The position numbers were made by a program, and so were the translations under genes. Shown here piece by piece: positions 7,962 through 16,900 of a stretch of 64,000 nucleotides of DNA. The stretch lies in contig DATAJP010000003.1 in assembly GCA_036262055.1 (NCBI GenBank), positions 806,001-870,000 of the forward strand, written 5' to 3'. This DNA is from Ignavibacteria bacterium. Lineage in GTDB: Bacteria > Bacteroidota > Ignavibacteria > Tepidaquicellales > Tepidaquicellaceae. Position 1 is the first letter of the stretch, and each line of letters begins with the position of its first letter. The notes beneath the pieces are model-generated. The model saw nothing but the letters and a program-made list of their open reading frames with translations. It was not told the origin of the DNA and ran no database searches.

Positions 7962-10900
7962 CTATTTAATTAATTGCATCTTTTTTGTCATCACAAATTC
8001 TTTTCCGTTTGTTCCTTGAGCAACTAATCTGAAGAAGTAGGTTCCGCTTGCAAAATTTGTTGCGTTAAGTTGAACGGTATAATATCCTGCTGTTACCTGT
8101 TCGTTTACGATGCTTGCAACTTCACGACCAAGCATGTCATAAACTCTCAAGTTAACTTTGCTGTCAACCGGCAAGTCATAATCAATCTTCGTTGTCGGGT
8201 TGAAAGGATTAGGATAGTTTTGTGACAATTTGAAATCAGAAGGAACTCCGACTATTACTTCACCTGAGAGGTTATAGTATTCGAAATTTCCGTTGAAGTC
8301 AATTTGTTTCAATCTATAGTTATAGCTTCCGGTATTAAGTCCGTTGTCAGTGAAAGAATAATTCTTCGGTTGTGAAGAATTACCGCTGCCGGCTACATTA
8401 CCGATTTTACTCCAGGTTTCAGAACCCGCAGGTTTTCTTTCGACGTCAAATCCTGCATTGTTTTGTTCTTCAGATGTTGTCCAGTTAAGTTTAACAATAT
8501 TTCTGTTAACATTTGAAGTAAATGAAGCAAGTTCAACAGGAAGCGGAGCATCTGTTGTTGTTACCGCAAACAATGAGAATGAGGTTAAACCTGTTGCATA
8601 AGCATATCCCATAGGATATCCCGGGACGTAATCATTGGTTGTTCCAGGAGCATCCTGCCAAACCGCACCATTGCTGTTTGTTTTTGCAAGAATAATATTA
8701 TTTGTATCTGATATGTTATAAAAACTATTCTTATTAACGTTGACACGAAGTTCATAGCTTGTAGCGCTGAATGAGCCGTTTGATATCCATATGCTGTCAT
8801 ATCCAATTGCATACTGAGAACCACCCGGAGCTCCCGGAGGTGTCTGGCCTGAATAGCGAATCCATGTAATATCGAAAGGAGCATCTGCTGTATATCCTGT
8901 AATTATAATCGAACCGACTATTGTGCCGCCGAATCCGAAATTATAGGTTCCATCAGCATTGATTGTTTGAACCATTGAAGTGGTTGTTCCACCGCTCTTT
9001 TCAAAAGCGCCGATGTCTGTAGGACCATTTGCTACCGATGTGCTTCTTGAGTTTCCTAATATGTCGTTATTGACACTTGAAATCGGTATTCCGGTTCCGT
9101 TAAAAGCTCCGCTTTGCGGCAATAAGAAATCATTTGATAAATACTGCGGATCCCATGAAATTGAATTTGCATCAGTAGATGAGAAAGTTCTCCAATCTTG
9201 GATGGTAGCGTAGTTAGTAGTTGCTGCTTTTCCAACAACCTTAATACCTGAACCTGATGGGTTTACATAAATATTATTATAATCCGAACTTTCAAGCTGT
9301 GAGGCACCAGTCTGCAAATAAATACCTGTGGAACCGTTGCCTGTTGCAGCTAATAAACCAAGATTATTAACAATGTTATTGTTTTTTAATTCAGCAGTTG
9401 AACCGGTTGCAACACAAATACCGGTTGAAAGTGCATCGGTCTGGTTTAATGTGTTTCCGTATAAGTTTATCGAATTATAGAACACATCAACACCGGTTTG
9501 TCCAGCTGAAAACACATAAATACCATGATTATTATCACCAATAATACTTGCAAAGTTCCATCCGTCACCCATAAGTCCTGAGATGGAATTATTTTTTATA
9601 ACGTTATTGCAATTAGTTGTACCAGATGACACTGCAATACCATAGCATCCATACCCGCCTGTTCCGGTATATCTTAAAGAATCAACGAAGTTACGCTCAA
9701 AAACAGAGTTTCTGGTAGATGTAGCAAACCATGTACCTCTGTCATCCTCAGAACTTGTTCCGTCAAAATTTGCAAATGCATTTAGTGAAATATTTGCACC
9801 GTCCACACCTTGAACATATATACCGGTGAATCTAATAGAATTTGCACCTGAGGTTGTTAAGTCATTACCTGAATAAACCAATCCGCTTCCATTTCCGGGT
9901 GCAACAACTGCAATATTATATGCACCTATGTAAGCTTTTTGTATAGAATTATTCTGAACTGTAATATCATTAAAATATCCTGCTGTACCCAAAGTATTAT
10001 CAGAAACAACGACAGCGGTTGCAGAATTAATACCATTTATTATAATACAGTTTTCAATCATTCCGTTTGTAATCGGAGTTGTACCATTTGAAGCAAAATG
10101 AATTACTGATGGAGATGTAGCTGAAATATTTGTGATGGTCATGTCTTTAGAAGTACCATCAACAACATTTGAACCATCAATTGCTACATAATTGTTCATA
10201 ATTTTTATTAATCCTGCAGAAGCCAATGAACCCGAAATAGTAGGGCTTACACCGGTTGCAGGTTTAAGTGTAATTGTTGCACTTGAACTTGGCATAGCGA
10301 CGTTACTGATATTAAACATTAATGGGAAAGTTTCCGTCGGGTATGTTGCATCAACAAGTGAAAGAGTAGTATGACCACCAACTCCTCTTGCATTAAGATC
10401 TGCAAGAGCAGCAGTTATTGTTGCATAAACAGCCATATTATCTGATGACAACCCAAATTGTTGTCTCTCTGCATTTGTTAACTCATGATATAAAGAACCA
10501 TTATATTCACGATCATTTTCGATAAGAACAGAGTATTTCTCTTCAACTGTAACAGTTGTGGTTCTTACTTTTTCATCATTAAGTGAAGCAGTTACAGATT
10601 CAACACTATTTTTTTGAACTGGTTGGTCTTCAATAACAGGCATTTCTTTTGTTACTGTTCTGGTTCTCTCTTGAACAGAGATATTTTTTCCTGTAACTCT
10701 ATTAAATAAAGTAAGTCCTACTGTATATGTACCTGAAAGCGGAGCACTAGTTATGTTATAAGTATTAGGTGACCCCGGAGGAGTTGTTCCGGGAGGATTA
10801 ACCCCGCTACCACCTGTAGGATTTGTTCTCACGTTTGGAATCAAATCTTGAGCTGCGACATAATACTGGATTATATCGCCGGCGGTTACTCCGCCAAGTG

Positions 10901-13625
10901 CAGCATTATTTATTGTAAAGGTATAATCATCACCTAAAACAACAGGAGAAGCATCGAATTGATAGGAGACATCTGTTGATTTTTTATAATAAAGTCTTGG
11001 TCCGTTTGCACCGGTAGCCACACCTGAAGGGTCAGTTATTGTTGCAGTTAATGACCTGTTTGATGTGCTTGATGTGCTAATTAAAGTTGAGTATGAAATA
11101 GTTGGTCCATTTACATCGTTCCAGATACCACCAAATTCATACGCACCTATATCAGGAGCAAAAGCCGGGAAGCTTGGATTATTCGGATATCCTGCATTAG
11201 GATATCTTGCAATGCCTCTGAAGTCAATTGTAATTCCACCCACAGTTGTAGCACCGCTTTCAAGAAAAGTAGCAATGGTTGAATCAGGACGCAAAAAGTC
11301 TGAATTTGATGCTGTTGTGCTTAAGAAAGTAGGGCTTTCAGTTACAGAGTTTTGTTCACGCGGAGAAACTCTGGTTTTAAAAGCAGCTAAAGTCTGGTCA
11401 GAATTTGTTCCATCATAGAAAATCAAGTTTTGAGCACCGGGGGTTCCTGCATAAAATAGATTATAGTCAGATGTATTTGTATAGTTAGTTAATGTAGTTG
11501 AAGAACGCTGGTATGCATTTGTAGAACCTGTAGCACCCGGAGTAGAAATGTTAATCAAAACGTTACCTCTCATAGTTAATGCAGCAGTTGTAGCTGTTGC
11601 TGAGGTTGTTACCCAAAGAGCAGTAGAAGTAAAATTAGCTCCTCCAACAGGCGCATTAAGGTATACTGAATTATTCGACAAATTAACCTGCGAAGTTGCT
11701 GTTGCAGAAGTTATATTAATACCTCTGACAACAGGAGCAATTAATGTTCCTGTTCCCGAAGCTCTGATATCGCCAATAATATTGTTATAAATATTTGCAA
11801 CACCTGCAGTCCCGACACTTCCAAGAATCATACCTGAAACAACCGGTGATGCGGTATTTGTGCTGTTTATGTTATAAATTTTATTTCCGAAAACTGTCGG
11901 AGAACTGCTTAACATATTAAGACCTGCAACAGTTGTTCCTGTACTATTTATGTTATTAATGTTATTGTAAGAAACAGTTCTTACACCGGTTACGGTATTA
12001 AGGTACATTCCGTAAGTAATACCCGTTCCTAAATGAGAAATGTTGTAAACGGTATTATAATTAAAATTTTCATTTGTAGGAGAGGCGATATTGTAAATAC
12101 CATAAAGCACGCCGGTTCCTGTTGTTTTATTATTTACGATACTATGAACAGTATTACTATCGCAAACGATTGTTCCGGTTGATGTCTGGATACCATACAT
12201 TATACCACCGGTACCTGTTCCGAAATGGCTTAGATTAGTAACAGTATTTTTCTTTGCAGTTTGGTTCGTTCCGGCAGCAAAATAAATACCAATAAGAGTT
12301 CCTCCGGTTGTTCCCGTTCTTGTTATGCTGTTAACCAAATTCTCTCTTGCAGTTACATTTGTAGCTAATGCAGAATTATATATCATATAATTTACACCGG
12401 TTCCTGTTAGTCCGGCAGCACTATAACTCATATTAGTAACACTGTTATTATTCATGTTAACATTAGCCGCGGTTGCACTATTAAATAGTCCATAAAACAC
12501 ACCTGATGTAGCAGTTAGATAATCACCAGTGACAGTGTTATTATTAATATTTACAGTATTTCCGGCTGCAGTTGAACCGATAACATTTTCAAGAGCGGCA
12601 ACCTGTGATGTTGTTCCACCACCATGAATTGTCAAAGTATTATTATTCATAGTAACGTTAGCACTTGTTCCTGCCTGTCCATAGATACCTCTTAAAGTGG
12701 TAACGTGGTTAACACCTGCACCGTCATTATTATTTACTGTATTATAAGAAATGTTAATGCTCCATTGATTGTTAGCACGGACACCTGCTGCAGGATTTGT
12801 TGCTGCAGGAGCTCCACCGAAGTTTAAAATTGTATTACCTGTTGCTAAGCTTGAACCCCCTATATCGTTTCCTGTATCACCTCTATCGAAAGGTGATGGA
12901 GCTGCATAACCTGAAAGCGCTATTCCATAGTTACCGCTGTTAATTGCATTAGCATAAAATTTATTATTTGAGTTTGAACCGGCTGCTGCATCGGGAACGA
13001 GAGCGGTAGTTGCAGCAGTATTTGTTGAATTGATAACCAAAATACCGACAGACCCTTCTACCATTGGTGCAGTTCCTGAAGCATTATTGATACGCTGCAT
13101 ATTAATAGTACAATTTTGGATTGTATTATTTTGAGCACCATCTGATAAGCTGAGTTTAAATAATCCGATACCAAATTCCATTGTTGCCGGATTGGCAACG
13201 TTACCATCTGTTAGTGTGAGACCGTCAATTGTAATATAGTTTGCACCAACAATTGCAATCATACCGTCAGGAGCAGCACTTGTTGGTGTTGCAGTTCCGA
13301 TGCCTGCATTGATTGTAACAGTTCCACCTGATTTAACAATCGTAACTGTATTTGTTGCGCTTAACACAGGATTGAGACTTGCACTACCTATTACAAATCC
13401 TGTAGGCGGAGCAGTTTCAGAACCGCCGGCAGTTAATGTCAAGACTACAGGACCTGTCATTGCATTAACATTGTTTAAATCCGTAAGAGCCAGCGCTAAT
13501 GAAGGATATGCTGGCAATAGGTTTGGTGTTGTATTTGTTGCACCAGTTACCGTAACTGCAATCTGTCCGAATGCATTTACTGAAACAAAGATGCTAAACA
13601 CCAAAATGAGGAATAGCTTTTTCAT
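7962..13625 (-). CDS. Giant T9SS-exported double beta-helix protein
   Basis: This 1887-aa protein has a signal peptide (MKKLFLILVFSIFVSVNAFG). A first Asn-rich beta-helix (about 60-810) is capped by DIGAYEFGG (about 825). An Ig-like domain (about 835-960: LTATITDPSG, GPRLYYKKST, IIQYYVAAQD, NPPGTTPPGSPN) is shared with the two giant genes upstream. A charged insert at about 972-1065 is found only here. A second beta-helix (about 1080-1525) is capped by DIGAFEKSGG, then come a beta domain, the fibronectin-like module (about 1693) and the sorting tail (LSQNYPNPFNPTTKIDYDLP, about 1800). It is probably a surface-displayed fibrous protein that binds or acts on polysaccharide; the substrate is unknown. 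There is no Shine-Dalgarno site at the ATG and a leader of roughly 190 nt is predicted. Confidence 0.85.
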   Translation of the reverse strand: MKKLFLILVFSIFVSVNAFGQIAVTVTGATNTTPNLLPAYPSLALALTDLNNVNAMTGPVVLTLTAGGSETAPPTGFVIGSASLNPVLSATNTVTIVKSGGTVTINAGIGTATPTSAAPDGMIAIVGANYITIDGLTLTDGNVANPATMEFGIGLFKLSLSDGAQNNTIQNCTINMQRINNASGTAPMVEGSVGILVINSTNTAATTALVPDAAAGSNSNNKFYANAINSGNYGIALSGYAAPSPFDRGDTGNDIGGSSLATGNTILNFGGAPAATNPAAGVRANNQWSINISYNTVNNNDGAGVNHVTTLRGIYGQAGTSANVTMNNNTLTIHGGGTTSQVAALENVIGSTAAGNTVNINNNTVTGDYLTATSGVFYGLFNSATAANVNMNNNSVTNMSYSAAGLTGTGVNYMIYNSALATNVTARENLVNSITRTGTTGGTLIGIYFAAGTNQTAKKNTVTNLSHFGTGTGGIMYGIQTSTGTIVCDSNTVHSIVNNKTTGTGVLYGIYNIASPTNENFNYNTVYNISHLGTGITYGMYLNTVTGVRTVSYNNINNINSTGTTVAGLNMLSSSPTVFGNKIYNINSTNTASPVVSGMILGSVGTAGVANIYNNIIGDIRASGTGTLIAPVVRGINITSATATSQVNLSNNSVYLNAPVGGANFTSTALWVTTSATATTAALTMRGNVLINISTPGATGSTNAYQRSSTTLTNYTNTSDYNLFYAGTPGAQNLIFYDGTNSDQTLAAFKTRVSPREQNSVTESPTFLSTTASNSDFLRPDSTIATFLESGATTVGGITIDFRGIARYPNAGYPNNPSFPAFAPDIGAYEFGGIWNDVNGPTISYSTLISTSSTSNRSLTATITDPSGVATGANGPRLYYKKSTDVSYQFDASPVVLGDDYTFTINNAALGGVTAGDIIQYYVAAQDLIPNVRTNPTGGSGVNPPGTTPPGSPNTYNITSAPLSGTYTVGLTLFNRVTGKNISVQERTRTVTKEMPVIEDQPVQKNSVESVTASLNDEKVRTTTVTVEEKYSVLIENDREYNGSLYHELTNAERQQFGLSSDNMAVYATITAALADLNARGVGGHTTLSLVDATYPTETFPLMFNISNVAMPSSSATITLKPATGVSPTISGSLASAGLIKIMNNYVAIDGSNVVDGTSKDMTITNISATSPSVIHFASNGTTPITNGMIENCIIINGINSATAVVVSDNTLGTAGYFNDITVQNNSIQKAYIGAYNIAVVAPGNGSGLVYSGNDLTTSGANSIRFTGIYVQGVDGANISLNAFANFDGTSSEDDRGTWFATSTRNSVFERNFVDSLRYTGTGGYGCYGIAVSSGTTNCNNVIKNNSISGLMGDGWNFASIIGDNNHGIYVFSAGQTGVDVFYNSINLYGNTLNQTDALSTGICVATGSTAELKNNNIVNNLGLLAATGNGSTGIYLQTGASQLESSDYNNIYVNPSGSGIKVVGKAATTNYATIQDWRTFSSTDANSISWDPQYLSNDFLLPQSGAFNGTGIPISSVNNDILGNSRSTSVANGPTDIGAFEKSGGTTTSMVQTINADGTYNFGFGGTIVGSIIITGYTADAPFDITWIRYSGQTPPGAPGGSQYAIGYDSIWISNGSFSATSYELRVNVNKNSFYNISDTNNIILAKTNSNGAVWQDAPGTTNDYVPGYPMGYAYATGLTSFSLFAVTTTDAPLPVELASFTSNVNRNIVKLNWTTSEEQNNAGFDVERKPAGSETWSKIGNVAGSGNSSQPKNYSFTDNGLNTGSYNYRLKQIDFNGNFEYYNLSGEVIVGVPSDFKLSQNYPNPFNPTTKIDYDLPVDSKVNLRVYDMLGREVASIVNEQVTAGYYTVQLNATNFASGTYFFRLVAQGTNGKEFVMTKKMQLIK

Positions 13626-13834
13626 AAAAGTTTTATGTTTTGTTTTTTAAAGAAAATAATTTTTGATTTTTTTAAAAAAGTAATTGAGGGAATATTACTA
13701 AATTAAGATAATTCTGAAAATTCTTAGCAGAAATTTCGGTGGATTATCCGATTTTGTGTATCCTCCAAATTAAAAAATGAAAAAATTTACTGAATTGTCC
13801 TGGAATTAAAATAACTATATAATTAAAAAAAAAT
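13626..13834 (-). promoter_or_regulatory. Long 5' leader of the giant beta-helix gene
   Basis: No gene is seen here. The distance between the promoter box at 13816-13852 and the ATG at 13625 is about 190 nt, against 20-60 nt for the other box-driven genes. On the minus strand it contains TTGGAGGATACAC, which looks like a ribosome site with no start codon at the right distance, and this can pair imperfectly with ATCCACC about 20 nt further on. Confidence 0.35.
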
Positions 13835-13852
13835 CCTAACAATAACCTAACA
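13816..13852 (-). promoter_or_regulatory. Direct-repeat promoter box, copy D
   Basis: TGTTAGGTTATTGTTAGGAT reads on the minus strand (heptamers 13846-13852 and 13835-13841), with TATATA (13816-13821) after a 13-nt spacer. It lies upstream of the gene starting at 13625. Confidence 0.6.
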
Positions 13853-13903
13853 AAAATGGGAAATTCGAAAAATTGACTCTTAAAAAAACAGTAAAATAAC
13901 TCC

Positions 13904-13930
13904 AAAAAAGGGGCTTTATAGCCCCTTTTT
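13904..13930 (-). terminator. Rho-independent terminator, GGGGCT type
   Basis: GGGGCT-TTAT-AGCCCC (13910-13925) is flanked by A6 and T5, 36 bp past the stop of the minus-strand gene ending at 13966. Confidence 0.8.
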
Positions 13931-13965
13931 GAATTTAAAGAAATATTTTTGAAATGTTTGTTTTG

Positions 13966-16900
13966 TTACTTAATAAGCACCATTTTCTTGGTCATCACAA
14001 AATCCTTACCGCTGCCCTGCGCAATGATTCTGAAGAAGTATGTTCCGCTTGCCATGTTGATTCCGTTAAGCTGAACTGTGTAATAACCCGCTTTCTGCAA
14101 ATCGTTGTTCACAAGACTTGCGACTTCACGTCCGAGCATGTCATATACTTTCAGATTTACTTTGCTGTCGAACGGAATGTCGTAATTAATTTTCGTTACA
14201 GGATTAAACGGATTAGGATAGTTCTGTGATAAAGCAAATTCTTTCGGTACTCCGACTTCAATTTCACTGCTGAGATTAAAATATTGGAAGTGCCCGTTAT
14301 AATCAGTCTGCTTCAATCTGTAAGCATATTTTCCTGTCTGAAGTCCGTTATCATTGAAAGAATAATTTTTTGGTTCGCTTGAGTTTCCGTGTCCCTGAAC
14401 ATTTCCAATTTTTACAAATGTATTTATTCCCTGTTCATCGATTAATTTTCTTTCAATATCGAAACCGGAATTGTTTATTTCAGTTAAAGTCGTCCAGTTT
14501 AATTTAACATTATTTCTCTCAGAAGATGCAGTGAAAGATGCAAGCTCAACAGGAAGCGGAGCTGTAGCGTCGGTTAAAGCAAAGACTGAGAATGAATTCA
14601 GACCATAAAGCGTAATGAAATTATTATTTGAATCAAGTTGATACTGTCCTGCCCCTGTACCCGGGATGAGATACGGAGTCCATGTAACTCCTAAGTCGTT
14701 GCTTTTTGCTAATCTTATATTGCTTTCAAATTGGATAGTTCCCAAGACTTCATTTATATAATAGAAAGTTATGTCATAAGTATAACCGGCTGCGCCAACA
14801 TTCGGGTTGATTATTATATAACCGTTTCCATATAAAGTGCTTGGCGGAGGAGTCGGAGGATTTGCTCCCGAATAGTATAATATGTCAATGCTTGTAAGCG
14901 TGCCTGCTGATACAACGTTTAAAATACCCAGCGGTTTTCCACCTATTGAAAGGTTATTAGGACCTGGAACTACAGGGAAATTAATGATAGGCGGTGTAAC
15001 AGAATTTGGAGTAAATTCATCCGAACCGATGTCGGTCGCGCCACCTGCTATGGTTGTGCTTCGTGAGTTACCATCAAAGTCATTATTTACAGATGGAGTT
15101 GTCAATTGGCTCGCACTTCCGTTTATATACCAGCAAGGTTCATTTGTATTTACAATATTGAGATTACCGGTCGCCGTATTTACGAAGAATGAGTTTGCGG
15201 GTATAAACAAACTGGCGAAACTCATACTGATTAAATCGCAAGTTGCTGATGCTTTCCATGCAGCAAATGTTTGATTCACTCCGGTTCCCCATTCACCCAT
15301 GGTGGATGGGTCAGTATTAATAAACATGTTAAATTCGCTCGCTTGCACACCCCAGCCGGTTGCAGGTGCTGCGACGTTGTTACCAATTGCATAATTGAAT
15401 CCCGAGCCGCCTGTTCTCTGGTTATATAGTAAATTATTTCTGAAATAAATCGTGCTTGCTGAATTGCTTCTTAAAAATCCATAAGAATTAGTAGTTGCTG
15501 AAACATCATTTGAGCCGGAAATAAACACACTGTTATAAATATATGTTGCATTCCTCGCGGTCGTTGAAGAAGAATCAAAAATTCCAACATTTCTGCATCC
15601 GATGGTATTCTGATCAATTGTAACCTGGTTATTTGTAGCAGTCCATTGCCCCAGGAAGAAATGAATACCGAATATATCCCCCGCTGTTGAGCTTGTTGCA
15701 TTTTTTAGTCCGTATATTCTGTTTCGTGAAACAGTACCGCTTGATGTTGCAAGGGTTGTGATGATGCCCTGAGCAGTAACAGCCGCTGTTGTATGTGTAG
15801 CTTCAAGACCGTAGATGGTATTCCCTTCAATCAATTGTGATGTATTTGCAGATGAAGTATAAATACCCAGCACAGATGAAGTTGCATCGGCAGATGTTGA
15901 TGCATCGGACTTGTTATTAAATATTGTATTATTCGAAACCAGAAGATTGCCTGCTCCTGTATGTGAAATTCCTCTGTTTCCAATACCAGTTCCTGTGCCT
16001 GAGCTGTAAAGGTTTTGAATTATATTATTAGAAATGGTTATACCGCCTGCAGCGCCAACAGTGCTTGAAATCCCTATAGTAGTTGAGTTGCCTGCATTTT
16101 TTATCTGCTCACCGGCAGTAGGACCTCCGATGTTATTTGATGCATCAACACCGACTTCGACCAGCCCGTTTGTAACGCAGCTAATTCCATTAAATGCAGC
16201 TGTACCAGTTGCCTGCATATCAATGTTCTTAATTGTATTGTTATTTATTTTGGTAGCACCGGTTGTACCTACGTTAGTGGAAATTGCCGTATAAGTTGCA
16301 GCACCGGTTGTAACAAATGGAGTTCCTCCGCAATTAATTGCCGAGCCGCCAATTTTGTTTGACAAAATAAAGTTTGAATTTGAGTTCACACCCGGAATAA
16401 AGTTTATAACAGTGATAGCAGTTGATGGAGGAGTAGTATAATTATTGTAAAAATTATTTCCGGAAATAGTCCATCCGTCTCCATTTCCCGTGGCTGTTAC
16501 AGATACTCCGCTTGTTGTAAAATTATAAATATTATTATTAGAGATTACATTACCTGAATTTGAATTTGCTGCAGTTCCGCTTGAATAAATTGCAACTGCG
16601 TAAGCATTAGGAGAAGCGGCAATGTGTCTTATTTCACAATTCTGAATTGTGTTATTATCGTTTCCGGTTGTTCCTGAAACCGATGTACTGAACTGTATTG
16701 CACCTTCGGTTGTCGTTATATTATCCGATTCTATGATACATCCGTCTATGATGTTATTTGTAGCATCATTTATAAAAATGATTCCCGGCTCAGTTGCGGT
16801 TGCACCTCCGTTTCTTAGTGTTAAAGATTCAACTCCGTCAGATGTAGGATTGCTTCCGTTGATTCTTATGTAATCAGCTCCGTTGAGAGTAAACAAACCT

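Noticed and set aside
8585-8884. Minus-strand 99-codon frame and other frames inside the giant genes
   Set aside because: These are shadow frames arising from the repetitive, stop-poor composition of the beta-helix genes.
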